The notes: generated by a model from the letters alone, not told the origin. Counted from the stretch's first letter, positions 32,996-42,321 are shown. The stretch: DNA of 64,000 nucleotides from an uncultured Candidatus Melainabacteria bacterium (GCA_934700335.1 CAKUXM010000004.1:1-64000), one strand, 5' to 3'. Numbers and translations: made by a program.

Positions 32996-33424
32996 ATTGG
33001 ATTGCTTCACTTTCGTTCGCAATGACAACTCTCACACATCATTGCGAGGAAAATTGCGTTAGCCGGTGTAGGCTGGGCTACACAAAGCCAAAGGCAACAC
33101 CAGCTACACTATGATATACCGTTGTGAAGCGTAGTAATCTTTATTGCACAGGTAGAAGCGACAAAGCACCCTCGTTTTCAATAACAGTTTAATTTAACAA
33201 ATGTTAAACTAAATGTGGATTATTGTTATAAAACTTTAAAAGGGTGGCACATAATACATGTAATCAAATATCTTTACCTACCTAATCCATTTCTTGCCGT
33301 TGTTCCAGTATAAAGTTTCGGCTTTTTTGTTGCTTATTCTTCGTTACCATTCACTATTAAGAACTCACTACTCACTCCTCCTTGTTTGTTGTATAATTTT
33401 TCCATAAGTAAATAGAGGTATATA
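32996..33424. repeat. Intergenic repeat mosaic before metG
   Basis: About 430 bases without a gene. A TTGCTTCAC-TTTCGTTCGCAATGAC palindromic repeat at about 33002-33026 is followed by a second TCATTGCGAG copy (33039), and a TGTAGGCTGGGCTACAC block lies near 33078. A TTTAATTTAACAAATGTTAAA hairpin-like stretch is at about 33188-33210. Words of the type CACTACTCACTCC (33368-33380) also occur inverted near 184-205. TATAAT at 33392-33397 is a likely metG -10. Confidence 0.55.
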
Positions 33425-34981
33425 ATGGAAAAATTTTATTTAACAACTGCGATAGATTACGTTAATGGTGCGCCACACATCGGACACGCTTACGAAAAAA
33501 TTCTTACAGACGTAATTGCAAGACATTTCAAAAAAAGATGTAATGATTTGTTCTTCTTATCAGGAACAGATGAACACGGTATAAAAATTCAAAAAACAGC
33601 TGCATCTAAAGGTATCACACCAAAAGAACTTTGCGACGATAATGCAAAATCTTTCACTGATACTTGGAAATTATTAGATATTAATTATAACAAATTTATC
33701 AGAACAACTGATGATTATCACGAAAAAGCTGTTCAATTAATTTTCAAAAAACTTGTAGAAAAAGGTGATATCTACAAACACTCATACACTGGTTTGTACT
33801 GTCAAGGTTGCGAATGTTTCTTAAACGAAAAAGATTTAACAGAAGACGGACTTTGCCCAGACCACTTAAAAAAACCAGAAGTTGTATCCGAAGAAAACTA
33901 TTTCTTCAAACTTACAAAATACAAAGATGCCATTATCAAACATATTAAAGAAAACCCTAATTTTATCGTACCTGCATTTAGAGCAAACGAAGTTCTAAAT
34001 CAATTGGAAGATATTCAAGATATTTCTGTATCACGTTCAATTTCAAACGTAACTTGGGGTATTCCTGTTTTAGATGACCCAGAACAAGTTATTTATGTAT
34101 GGATTGACGCTTTATCAAACTATATTACAGCTTTGGGCTACACCCCAGACAAACAATCAGAAGAATTCAAAAAATTCTGGCCAGCAGACGTTCAAGTTAT
34201 TGGTAAAGATATTCTTAAATTCCACAGCATTTACTGGTTAGCAATTTTAATGGCATTGGATTTACCATTACCTAAACAAATCCTTGCACACGGCTGGATT
34301 ACAATTGACGAAACAAAAATGTCAAAATCTTTGGGTAACGTAATCGCACCTGCAGATATTTTGAAAAACTTTGAACTTCAAAACGCAGATGCACTTCGTT
34401 ATTATATGGCAACAGCGGCACCTTGCGGTAAAGACGGTAACTATTCTGACGTTGATTTCAAGGAAAAAGTCAACGCTCATTTAGCAAACTCAATGGGTAA
34501 TCTTTTAAACAGAACTCTTTCAATGCTTGTTAAATACTTTGACGGAGAAGTTAAAGAAGAATTCAAAGTTAACGATGATATTTTAACTGTGGCAAAAAAT
34601 ACAGTTGATATGGTAAAATATCATTTTGATAATTACGAAATTCAAGAAGCTGCGCAAGCTATTATGACTCTTGTTGATACAGCAAACAAATTTGTAACAG
34701 ACAATGCGCCTTGGACTCTTGCAAAAGAAGAAAAAATGACAGAATGTGGTTCTGTATTAAGAACAATTCTTGAAATTATGTGCACAGTTGCATCTCTAAT
34801 TGAACCTTTCTGTCCTAACATTGCAAAAAGTATGGCAGAACAATTATCTTACGATATCAATACAAAATATGATGATTTGAAATTTGATAATATCAAAAAC
34901 GGTAAATTAATCGAAAAAGACCAAATTTCACCAGTATTTTTGAGAATTGATAGCGAATTTGCAGACAAATCAAAAAAATAA
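33425..34981 (+). CDS. metG: Methionyl-tRNA synthetase
   Basis: MetRS charges initiator and elongator tRNA-Met. The 518-residue protein has the HIGH motif GAPHIGHAYEKI (18-21), a Cys/His connective-peptide knuckle (YCQGCECFLNEKDLTEDGLC), KMSKS at ETKMSKSLGN (near residue 299) and a helical anticodon-binding domain. It lacks the C-terminal EMAP/Trbp-like dimerisation domain found in longer bacterial forms. AGAGGT serves as SD. It is monocistronic and closed by a terminator. Confidence 0.97.
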   Translation: MEKFYLTTAIDYVNGAPHIGHAYEKILTDVIARHFKKRCNDLFFLSGTDEHGIKIQKTAASKGITPKELCDDNAKSFTDTWKLLDINYNKFIRTTDDYHEKAVQLIFKKLVEKGDIYKHSYTGLYCQGCECFLNEKDLTEDGLCPDHLKKPEVVSEENYFFKLTKYKDAIIKHIKENPNFIVPAFRANEVLNQLEDIQDISVSRSISNVTWGIPVLDDPEQVIYVWIDALSNYITALGYTPDKQSEEFKKFWPADVQVIGKDILKFHSIYWLAILMALDLPLPKQILAHGWITIDETKMSKSLGNVIAPADILKNFELQNADALRYYMATAAPCGKDGNYSDVDFKEKVNAHLANSMGNLLNRTLSMLVKYFDGEVKEEFKVNDDILTVAKNTVDMVKYHFDNYEIQEAAQAIMTLVDTANKFVTDNAPWTLAKEEKMTECGSVLRTILEIMCTVASLIEPFCPNIAKSMAEQLSYDINTKYDDLKFDNIKNGKLIEKDQISPVFLRIDSEFADKSKK

Positions 34982-35003
34982 AAAATCATTAAACAAAATA
35001 AGT

Positions 35004-35046
35004 AAAAAATTCCTTTTAAGAAATGTGAAAGTAAAAGGAATTTTTT
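35004..35046 (+). terminator. Terminator of metG
   Basis: An AATTCCTTTT/AAAAGGAATT stem with a 13-base loop is flanked by A and T runs directly after the metG stop. Confidence 0.75.
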
Positions 35047-35102
35047 ATTGTAAACATGTAAAAAAAGTGCTATTCTTATAGTGCAGAATTAGGGATTTAA
35101 AT

Positions 35103-36443
35103 ATGACAGAAATTAACATTTACTCAGCTGGGGACAATAGTAAGAAAAACCAGGCAAAAAATCAAACTAGACAAACATCAAATCAACTTCCAGAAATAGA
35201 AATTTTTGGAGGAAAAACAGAAGGCTCAGGCATACCATTCAAACCGGCAGAGAAGAAAATACCATCTATTTTTGATAACAAAGCAGAATTCAAACCAAAA
35301 GAAATCAAAATAAAAAATGATACTCCGCCAGTTCCACTAATTGACAGTAAAATGCGTATGAAATATACAGAACAAACAACTTTAGGAATCTTTAAAGGTT
35401 TGAGTCAAAGAAAAGTTTCTGCACAAAATACAGAAAAACTTATGCAAACTATACACACTCTAGATCCTAAAAGTTATAAATTTGCATTCCAAGTTTTTGC
35501 AAACTCTGGATATAGCTTACCAGAAATGGTTATGAATACCAAACATTTATCAGAAGCTCAAAAAAAGCAATGTTTACAACACATGGTAAATGTTGGCAAA
35601 GATGTTGCAAACTACAACAATCAACGTTCTGATGATGTTCTTCCAAAAATGCAAGATTTAGTAAAAAAATATGATACTAAAAAAGGGCTACCAGAATTAG
35701 ATAAAAAACGTTTAGCAGCAGATTTCAAAAAAATTGTTAACCGTTCTGACACAACACAAGCTCGTAGACCAAGACCAAACGGTAAAATTGATATTCCATT
35801 TAGACAAGGTCAAACAGGTGATTGCTGGTTATTAGCGGGTATTCAATCATTATCAATGACACCTCAAGGTAAAAAAGTCCTTGATAATGCAGTAAAAGTT
35901 GATAAGCAAGGTAATGCGACAGTTACATTAAAAGGTGTTGGCAAAACATATAAAGTTACAGCAAGAGACCTAAAATGTTCAAATGAATTATCAAGTGGTG
36001 ATTCAGACGTAAGAGCATTAGAAATTGCTATGGACAGATATTTTAGAGAAACTGTTCCAGAAGGTAAAGCTGATATTGACGGTAACTACGTGGGAAAATC
36101 TCTTGAATTACTAGGAGACCCAGACCATACAAACACAGCAGTTGGCTCATTCGGTGTACAAAGCATGATTGAATACATTCAACAAAACAGTATGAATGGT
36201 AAAGCAGCCATTACTGGTATGACAGGCGATGTTGATACAAGAGGAATGGGTGCGACTGATGCTAAAACGGGCGAAGAAGTTCATATATACAACGCTCACG
36301 CATATTCTGTAAAAGATGTAGACGATAAAAACATCTATCTTGTTAACCCTCACGATACATCTAAAACTATTAAATTGCCTCTAAAGAGTTATCTAAATAA
36401 ATTTAACATGATAGCTCTTTCAGACGTACAAAATTTAAAATAA
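35103..36443 (+). CDS. Calpain-family (C2) cysteine protease
   Basis: The 446-residue protein has a low-complexity N-terminus (1-80, Asn/Lys/Gln/Pro-rich), a helical region (about 85-215) and a C2 calpain-like catalytic domain (about 228-440). The triad is intact: Cys241 in RQGQTGDCWLLAGIQSL, His399 in YNAHAYSV and Asn415 in LVNPHD. Gln236 or Gln248 lies near the oxyanion hole. There are no EF-hands and no classical signal peptide. Calpains are intracellular modulator proteases in eukaryotes and sporadic in bacteria. The disordered N-terminus could be a processed or export region. Confidence 0.88.
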   Translation: MTEINIYSAGDNSKKNQAKNQTRQTSNQLPEIEIFGGKTEGSGIPFKPAEKKIPSIFDNKAEFKPKEIKIKNDTPPVPLIDSKMRMKYTEQTTLGIFKGLSQRKVSAQNTEKLMQTIHTLDPKSYKFAFQVFANSGYSLPEMVMNTKHLSEAQKKQCLQHMVNVGKDVANYNNQRSDDVLPKMQDLVKKYDTKKGLPELDKKRLAADFKKIVNRSDTTQARRPRPNGKIDIPFRQGQTGDCWLLAGIQSLSMTPQGKKVLDNAVKVDKQGNATVTLKGVGKTYKVTARDLKCSNELSSGDSDVRALEIAMDRYFRETVPEGKADIDGNYVGKSLELLGDPDHTNTAVGSFGVQSMIEYIQQNSMNGKAAITGMTGDVDTRGMGATDAKTGEEVHIYNAHAYSVKDVDDKNIYLVNPHDTSKTIKLPLKSYLNKFNMIALSDVQNLK

Positions 36444-36464
36444 AAATTTTAAATTATAAACAAC

Positions 36465-36501
36465 AAAAAGTCGGATCGAGAAAATCTCGACCCGACTTTT
36501 T
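36465..36501. terminator. Bidirectional terminator
   Basis: A long stem (AAAAAGTCGG-TCGAGA against TCTCGA-CCGACTTTTT, one mismatch) separates the convergent calpain and methyltransferase genes. Confidence 0.8.
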
Positions 36502-36505
36502 GTTC

Positions 36506-36532
36506 AGAGGCGAAGCCTTTGGCTTCGCCTCT
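36506..36532. repeat. GAGGCGAAGCC palindrome, copy 1
   Basis: A perfect 12-bp stem, AGAGGCGAAGCC-TTT-GGCTTCGCCTCT. It shares its 11-bp core with copies at 39887, 49291 and 59494. Confidence 0.9.
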
Positions 36533-36536
36533 CATC

Positions 36537-37919
36537 TTAATCTTTTACCTTCATTAAATACAAAATTCTTTCTGAATTTTTTGTAGCGACTTTTTCTTGA
36601 ATATCAAAATACTTAGTAAAAGAATGTTCAAAATTTTCTACGTCATAACCCTCATAATTTTCAAATTTTGAAACAACTAAGAATTTAACCTGAGAATCCT
36701 CTTTTGGTACAAATTCAATTATCAAAAATTTAGTAAATTTAGAAACAAAATCTGCGACTTTATCAAAAGACAGGTTATTTGAAAAATACAAATGATGTAT
36801 TAATGCTAACATCAAGACCATCTCAGCAGAACTACGTTCAAAGAAAGTTTTTCTTTCTTCGTTTGCCCAGCCTATTGCAGGAGAAGGATTTGCCAAATCT
36901 AAAACCAAAGGTAAAAGATTAATTTCTTTGTTCTTTTTTATTTGTAAATAGTTCTTTTCAACCGAAACATAATCAACATCAAATACGACTGAAGGAATTC
37001 CTTTTTCAGAAGCAATCCGAGTAAAGATTCCGATATTTCCGCCCAAATCCCAAAGCGATTTTGGATTAGTCTTATTAATAAAATTACTTACGATTTCTTT
37101 TTTTGATAAAAAAGATTTTTCAGAATAATTTGTAAAATCGTAATATTCACCCCATTCAGAAGTTTTCATTGGAAATTTTAGAGAGGATATCAAACTTTTC
37201 AAATTATCAATCAATGCCAAGTGGTGAGATTTTGACAATTTAATTTTATGCAAATCACTATTACAAGTTTTTTCAAACTGATTAATTTTTTCTGAATGCC
37301 AATATATGTGCATTAAAATTGACAAATTAAACTTACATTTTAAAGGAAGCATTTTACCGACTAAGTCAAGAGGAATGCCGTCAATATACGATTTCAAAAG
37401 GTTTTGACATCTCATATCAACAAAACTCATTAACAAAAGAGGCGCCAAAAAGTGTCTGCAAAATTGCCCGTAAGCCTTCCACGAAGTTTCTTCAAATTGT
37501 TCAAAAGAAAGCGTATCAATAAAAACAGACTTAGCGTTTTCATCAAATTGCACATTATAACTTGACGCATCTTTCAACGACATTCCGTGCTCTATAGCCT
37601 TTTCTTGAATATTTAAGGTTAACAATCCTGCATCTTTAAGCATTGAAAATGACCACTCATAAGGATATGAAACGTATTCAATATATTTTGGCTTTATAAT
37701 TTTATAAGCCTTCACGTTAGATAATGTTACTTCCTCATGAGAAACAAGCAAATTTTGACTTACCAACTCATCATACAAACCACTACTCATCAGTTTTTCA
37801 TAATTTGATTTATAGCATTCATTAATTTGTCTATACAAAACATTGTCTTTTTTAAAAAGAAAACCAGACAAATCTCGAAATGAAGATTTTTCCCTCTCTA
37901 ATTCACTATACATAATCAT
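36537..37919 (-). CDS. Class I SAM-dependent methyltransferase-like protein
   Basis: The 460-residue protein has an N-terminal domain of unknown fold (1-280; includes ASSYNVQFDENAKSVFIDTLSFE) and a C-terminal Rossmann methyltransferase. The SAM-binding motif I is LWDLGGNIGIFTRIASEKG, followed by VVFDVDYVSV (acidic end of strand 2) and a TKFLIIEFVPKEDSQV segment. Its ATG overlaps the stop of the upstream 66-residue gene (ATGA). Methyltransferases of this build occur beside sulfatase-like transferases in surface-polymer loci, so the acceptor is probably an envelope glycan; this is inference. Confidence 0.75.
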   Translation of the reverse strand: MIMYSELEREKSSFRDLSGFLFKKDNVLYRQINECYKSNYEKLMSSGLYDELVSQNLLVSHEEVTLSNVKAYKIIKPKYIEYVSYPYEWSFSMLKDAGLLTLNIQEKAIEHGMSLKDASSYNVQFDENAKSVFIDTLSFEQFEETSWKAYGQFCRHFLAPLLLMSFVDMRCQNLLKSYIDGIPLDLVGKMLPLKCKFNLSILMHIYWHSEKINQFEKTCNSDLHKIKLSKSHHLALIDNLKSLISSLKFPMKTSEWGEYYDFTNYSEKSFLSKKEIVSNFINKTNPKSLWDLGGNIGIFTRIASEKGIPSVVFDVDYVSVEKNYLQIKKNKEINLLPLVLDLANPSPAIGWANEERKTFFERSSAEMVLMLALIHHLYFSNNLSFDKVADFVSKFTKFLIIEFVPKEDSQVKFLVVSKFENYEGYDVENFEHSFTKYFDIQEKVATKNSERILYLMKVKD

Positions 37920-38116
37920 TTTGAATCCTTATTAATATTAAAAATCTTTTTAAAAAAATTTTTTAAATTTATCCAAATAGATTTAATAAAACACAAACAA
38001 GTTGCGACAACAGCAATCAAAACTTGCGCCACCATTGAACCCGTTCCAGGGTCAATATATGCGTATGCCGGAGTTGAAAAAATAGCTAAAAATACAACAA
38101 TATATTTGATCTTCAT
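37916..38116 (-). CDS. Small YIDPGTGS-motif membrane protein
   Basis: The 66 residues have a signal-like first helix ending at AYA (about 1-19), the motif YIDPGTGSM (20-28), a second helix (about 29-47) and a basic tail. The YIDPGTGS signature recurs in small proteins next to envelope glycan and sulfatase genes, but no activity is known to me. It is coupled to the methyltransferase by an ATGA overlap and lies 12 bases after the sulfatase gene. Confidence 0.75.
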   Translation of the reverse strand: MKIKYIVVFLAIFSTPAYAYIDPGTGSMVAQVLIAVVATCLCFIKSIWINLKNFFKKIFNINKDSK

Positions 38117-38128
38117 AATAAAACTCCT

Positions 38129-39598
38129 CTACTTATAATTAACATTAAAATATTGTATCTCTTTAAATACTTTTCCATTTTCCACAAAAATAGTATTGTT
38201 TTCCCCGAAAGACATATCTAATTGCTTATTTTTCATAATATTTGGATTTTCAGCCAATGTTGAAATTACGTATCTAAAAATATTTACAGTAGACAAAACC
38301 TTTGGTCTATTTTTAACAGATTCGTACGGATTTTTTATAGAAAGCAAAATATTATATTGAGATAGCACAAAATCCTTAATTTTAACATCATTAGAAAAAC
38401 GATAACGCCAAGAGCCGTGATCTCCTACCAAAATAATTATGGCATTTTTGTCATTCTTTTCGATATAATCAACCATTTTTAAAATTTCAATATTTGATTC
38501 CGTCAATTTTGAAATATAATTTTCTTCAAATGTTGGCTTAAACTTGAAGTCTAGAAGAAAATGACGAGTTTTTGCAAATTTCACAAAGTAAAATTGAGGT
38601 TTATCAGATTTAAGATTTTTACCTAAATCTGATTTTAAAAATTCGCCATTATCTGAAAGTTCATAAGGAAAATTTGGGTCTGCCATATCCGTAGGGTTTT
38701 GAATAATCGTATTAAAAACTCTCAAAAATGTTATCTGATAAAGCTTTGCAAATTTCGCATAACTTTTAAACGGTTTTACAAATTGAGTTGGATAGAAATA
38801 ATAATTTATGTCATACCCGTTTTCATACAAAACTTTTAACAAAGTATTGTAGTTGTTACCCATTACAACTTTTTGAGCAACAAAACTATTATCAACATCT
38901 AAAAGAGCGTAATTATGAGCCATAGTAAATAATGAATACAAACTCATAAATGTATTATCATAATTTGAAAAAGAGTTTTTCCACGTATAAAACCCTCTAT
39001 CGCCCAAAGCCATTATAAAATCAGAATTATCAAAATCAAATAAAGATTTTAAAGCAATATCACCCGAATATGATTCAAGATGAAAACAATAAATATTTGG
39101 GGTATTTTTAAATTTTACATCTTTAAATTCTGCGTTTGAATTAAAATTTTTAACAAGCTTTTCATTTTTTACAATGTCATTTTTTACTATTTTAAAATAT
39201 GGAAGCATACACGCAAGCAAACAAAAAACTAAAAAAACATTTAAAATTTTGAATTTTTTCTTTATTACAAAAACCAAAAGAAAAATAAAAGCCGAAATTA
39301 TTGATACAATAAAGGTATAAATATTATTCAACATAAAGGGTTTAACAAAATAATAATGATAAGATTGAGATAACAAAAAACTTAACAGAAATAAAACAAT
39401 TTCAAAATTATTCTTTGCTAATTTTGAAATAAAAACTAAACCCAAATAAAAAATTGAAAGTACTACAAAAATTAAAAAAACTTCTATCGGTAGATAATAA
39501 TAGTAATTTTTAAACATAAAATTTGCAAAAGGAACAAGGATAATCAAAAATCCAGTTAATTCCACGTTACTCAAAGCATTAAAAATTTTATGTACCAT
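38129..39598 (-). CDS. Sulfatase-superfamily membrane transferase (LtaS/phosphoethanolamine transferase-like)
   Basis: From the ATG at 39598 the protein is 489 residues, with about five N-terminal membrane helices (to residue about 150) and an extracytoplasmic alkaline-phosphatase fold domain. Metal-site motifs are IYCFHLESYSG and VGDHGSWRYRF, and the middle contains YTWKNSFSNYDNTF, where the nucleophile Ser/Thr is expected. Family members transfer phosphoglycerol or phosphoethanolamine to lipids or glycans. A consensus TTGACA-17-TAATAC promoter places the transcription start at the ATG. It heads the three-gene unit with the YIDPGTGS protein and methyltransferase. Confidence 0.8.
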   Translation of the reverse strand: MVHKIFNALSNVELTGFLIILVPFANFMFKNYYYYLPIEVFLIFVVLSIFYLGLVFISKLAKNNFEIVLFLLSFLLSQSYHYYFVKPFMLNNIYTFIVSIISAFIFLLVFVIKKKFKILNVFLVFCLLACMLPYFKIVKNDIVKNEKLVKNFNSNAEFKDVKFKNTPNIYCFHLESYSGDIALKSLFDFDNSDFIMALGDRGFYTWKNSFSNYDNTFMSLYSLFTMAHNYALLDVDNSFVAQKVVMGNNYNTLLKVLYENGYDINYYFYPTQFVKPFKSYAKFAKLYQITFLRVFNTIIQNPTDMADPNFPYELSDNGEFLKSDLGKNLKSDKPQFYFVKFAKTRHFLLDFKFKPTFEENYISKLTESNIEILKMVDYIEKNDKNAIIILVGDHGSWRYRFSNDVKIKDFVLSQYNILLSIKNPYESVKNRPKVLSTVNIFRYVISTLAENPNIMKNKQLDMSFGENNTIFVENGKVFKEIQYFNVNYK

Positions 39599-39605
39599 AT
39601 ATTTT

Positions 39606-39634
39606 GTATTACATAAAAGCATACGATTTGTCAA
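39606..39634 (-). promoter_or_regulatory. Promoter with leaderless start, sulfatase unit
   Basis: On the minus strand TTGACA (39634-39629), a 17-base spacer and TAATAC (39611-39606) are followed after seven bases by the ATG at 39598. Confidence 0.8.
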
Positions 39635-39682
39635 CAATAAAAATATATAAAATTAAATATATATTAAAAATAAAAAATACAA

Positions 39683-39694
39683 TACAATATTGTA
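39683..39694 (+). promoter_or_regulatory. Palindrome before the RHH gene, candidate operator
   Basis: TACAATATTGTA is a perfect 12-bp palindrome placed 11 bases before the RHH start codon, immediately upstream of the SD (AAGGA). RHH proteins commonly bind such sites to repress themselves. Confidence 0.5.
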
Positions 39695-39705
39695 AGGACA
39701 AAATT

Positions 39706-39876
39706 ATGAAAGAATTTAAACCAACAAAACAAGAAAAATCTATAATATCTATTAGAATAGATAACGAACTATTGAAAAAAGTTGATGAAATATCTACAAA
39801 TACTGATATTAGCAGAAATGAATTAATAGTTCAGTGTATTGATTTTGCATTGAAAAATATATCTAAAAATAAATAA
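39706..39876 (+). CDS. Ribbon-helix-helix (CopG-like) DNA-binding protein
   Basis: The 56 residues follow the RHH fold: strand SIISIRIDNEL (about 12-22), helix LLKKVDEIST, turn and helix SRNELIVQCIDFALKNIS. The ATG at 39706 is preceded by AAGGACAAAATT. No toxin partner follows, so it is either an orphan antitoxin or a small repressor. A palindrome just upstream suggests autoregulation. Confidence 0.75.
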   Translation: MKEFKPTKQEKSIISIRIDNELLKKVDEISTNTDISRNELIVQCIDFALKNISKNK

Positions 39877-39886
39877 ATTTTAAATA

Positions 39887-39911
39887 GAGGCGAAGCCAAA
39901 GGCTTCGCCTC
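39887..39911. repeat. GAGGCGAAGCC palindrome, copy 2
   Basis: An 11-bp perfect stem GAGGCGAAGCC-AAA-GGCTTCGCCTC, directly after the RHH gene. Confidence 0.9.
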
Positions 39912-39916
39912 ATAAA

Positions 39917-39958
39917 AAAAAGGTGCGGACAGAGACAAGTCTCTGTCCGCACCTTTTT
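39917..39958. terminator. Strong bidirectional terminator
   Basis: A perfect 20-bp inverted repeat with a two-base centre (left arm AAAAAGGTGCGGACAGAGAC) separates the convergent RHH and phosphohexomutase genes. The outer A and T runs suit both directions. Confidence 0.9.
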
Positions 39959-39973
39959 AACTTTATTATCAAA

Positions 39974-42247
39974 TTAGAATGAATATTCAGGAATAACAAA
40001 TACTTCATTATTTGCTTCGTCATTTACGAATTCTAAATAGTATTCCATTGATTTATCTTTTGTTGATTCGTACATTTCATCTGAAATATATTTCTGATGA
40101 GGTTCTGTTCTTTCGCCAGAGAAATTACCCATTGCAGAGGCGTATTTACCGATTTCATCAAAGTTTAGACCAGCACCGTATGCTTTTGTTTTAGCATCAG
40201 TACCAGAAGGTCTAATTTCAATGTATTTATCATCAAATTCCAAATATGTACCATCACCAACAAATTTAATTGCTTTTAGGTTGTCAAAGTTTAATTCTTT
40301 GAAAGCATCTTTTAAGATTTCTTTTGCATTTTCAAAAGTCATTTTACCAGAACGGATTGCTATAGCCATTGATAAGTAAAACAAATCGTTTTTAGTTCTC
40401 AATTGTTCACCGGCAACTTTTGCAGCTTTCAATTTATCGATATCTGGTTCAGATTCATTGTAGTATGCGATATCAACACGTGTATCAAATTGACCTTTAA
40501 TATTATTATCTTTAAATACTTCTAGTAAGTATTCTGACATTGTTTTATTTTCTTCTTCGAGCTTAGAAGAAAGAGCTGATGCAACAAGAATTGCTTCAGT
40601 TGCTGATTTTTCTCTCATTGCAATAGCTTCACGACCAGCAAGAGATTTAATCATTTCTTCGCCACCCATAATCATACCGCCAGATTCTTCGCCACCGAAG
40701 ATTAGACGAGGTGATTTACCCAAGTTGATACGTTGACCAAATACGTCCATAACTGTAACTTCATCGTTAGGATTTTTCTTTAGTTTTAATTCAACTTTTT
40801 TCATAATATTAGCAATTTCTTTAAAACCAACTGGAACGTTAACAACTGCTACGTTATTAGCTTTTGCCCATTCGTCCCAACTCATAGCTGATGCTGTAGT
40901 TTTAATCATAAAGCGAGGGTGATTGTTCCATTTGCCTTGTGATTTCAACATTTTCATACGGAAATCCATTAACAATAAGAAAGCTTGGTTCGGAGTGAAT
41001 ACTGTTAAAATTCTATCGTTGCCCAATTTAACATAAGCAATACCAGCTTTTTCAAGTTTTGAGATTTCTTTTTCGTCTTCAATTTGAGTAACTGTTAATC
41101 TGTCGTGGTCAGGGTCTGTGATTAGAACAGCTGTACCTACTGGATAATCAGCTAAAACTTTGTCATAATGAAGAGTTTCAATTACTGGGAAGTAGTTTTC
41201 ACCATTTTTACGTTTAGCTAAAACAGTTGCATCTACTGAGTAATCGTAGAATGTTTTGTTACCTTTTGGATCTTCGTCATATTTACCGATTGAGTGGAAG
41301 AATGGATCTTCGCCTTCATTCAACCAAACAAATTTATCTGAAATACTTAATTCTTCTAAAACACGGCTTAAAGTTCTATAAGCAGAGCCTCCAACATTTT
41401 CAATAACAATTTTGTTTTGGGCTTTTTTGATAAAATCTAAATTGTCTTTTTCAGCAACACCAGATTTCAAGTATTCAACGTATAAATCAACACCGTCATG
41501 TAATTTAGCCATGACTTTTTCGTCAATTAAAGGATTGTCTTCTGCTGAAATTTTAATTTCGTAAGAACCATTTTTTTCTGTTTCATCAAAAATTTCTTGA
41601 ATTTTTTGAACAAATTCAGCTGATTCTTCTGGTAAATATTGACTACCTTGAGAGTTTAAATCTTTTGTGGCATTTTTAACTGAAATACCATGACTTGAAG
41701 TGATGTATTCACCGCCAACCAGGTCTAATTTAAACGCCAAGAACGAAGCTAACCAAATAGGAATAGTTTTCTTTTCAACAGGAACAAGAGTTTTAATACC
41801 TTGCGCAGCTTGAATTCTAGCGATTGCATCTAGAAATAAGTCTGAATTATATCTAACTTCACGACCAGCAAGTTTAATAATTTGTTGGTTAGGATATTTT
41901 TCTTTTGCAACAAGAGCTTTAGCAAGAGTTGCTAAAACAATACCCACTAGATTAATTGGAAAACGTGTATCTTGAGGATATAAAATATTTTGAGGACCTC
42001 TGATACCAGCTGTTGAAACTTTTGCTTCTTTTGCGTAATTTGCAAACCAATCTTTTAAGTTTAAACCTTCAGGATTAGATGTTTCGTCATAAGGGTAAAG
42101 ATGTTCTTTTTTCAAAGTAAAAATGAATTCACCTTTATTAGAAAAATCCATTAATTTCAAATCTTTAACATATTGAGGTGTTCTATCATAAACACTCTTA
42201 AATAATTGTTCTTCTAACGGGCAAGAAGCTTTCTTGTCTAAATTCAT
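39974..42247 (-). CDS. Long alpha-D-phosphohexomutase
   Basis: Members move a phosphate between C1 and C6 of hexose phosphates (glucose, mannose or glucosamine). At 757 residues it is about 200-250 longer than usual. Domain signatures are present in order: phosphoserine loop ITSSHGIS (Ser185), metal loop DPDHDR (378-383), sugar-specificity loop GGEESGG (518-524) and phosphate-binding RPSGT (679-683). The phosphoserine loop is SHG instead of the common SHN. GEESGG favours glucose/mannose-type substrates. An internal insertion between the metal and sugar loops, and extra N- and C-terminal segments, account for the length. Confidence 0.85.
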   Translation of the reverse strand: MNLDKKASCPLEEQLFKSVYDRTPQYVKDLKLMDFSNKGEFIFTLKKEHLYPYDETSNPEGLNLKDWFANYAKEAKVSTAGIRGPQNILYPQDTRFPINLVGIVLATLAKALVAKEKYPNQQIIKLAGREVRYNSDLFLDAIARIQAAQGIKTLVPVEKKTIPIWLASFLAFKLDLVGGEYITSSHGISVKNATKDLNSQGSQYLPEESAEFVQKIQEIFDETEKNGSYEIKISAEDNPLIDEKVMAKLHDGVDLYVEYLKSGVAEKDNLDFIKKAQNKIVIENVGGSAYRTLSRVLEELSISDKFVWLNEGEDPFFHSIGKYDEDPKGNKTFYDYSVDATVLAKRKNGENYFPVIETLHYDKVLADYPVGTAVLITDPDHDRLTVTQIEDEKEISKLEKAGIAYVKLGNDRILTVFTPNQAFLLLMDFRMKMLKSQGKWNNHPRFMIKTTASAMSWDEWAKANNVAVVNVPVGFKEIANIMKKVELKLKKNPNDEVTVMDVFGQRINLGKSPRLIFGGEESGGMIMGGEEMIKSLAGREAIAMREKSATEAILVASALSSKLEEENKTMSEYLLEVFKDNNIKGQFDTRVDIAYYNESEPDIDKLKAAKVAGEQLRTKNDLFYLSMAIAIRSGKMTFENAKEILKDAFKELNFDNLKAIKFVGDGTYLEFDDKYIEIRPSGTDAKTKAYGAGLNFDEIGKYASAMGNFSGERTEPHQKYISDEMYESTKDKSMEYYLEFVNDEANNEVFVIPEYSF

Positions 42248-42321
42248 ATAAACTCTCCTTTCAAATGTGAGTAAATGCAGTTATAAATGTAGATTAAGTG
42301 TATAGATTAATAATAACACAG

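Noticed and set aside
39706..39876. Toxin-antitoxin pair with the RHH protein as antitoxin
   Set aside because: The gene is followed by a palindrome and a strong terminator, with no toxin frame next to it.
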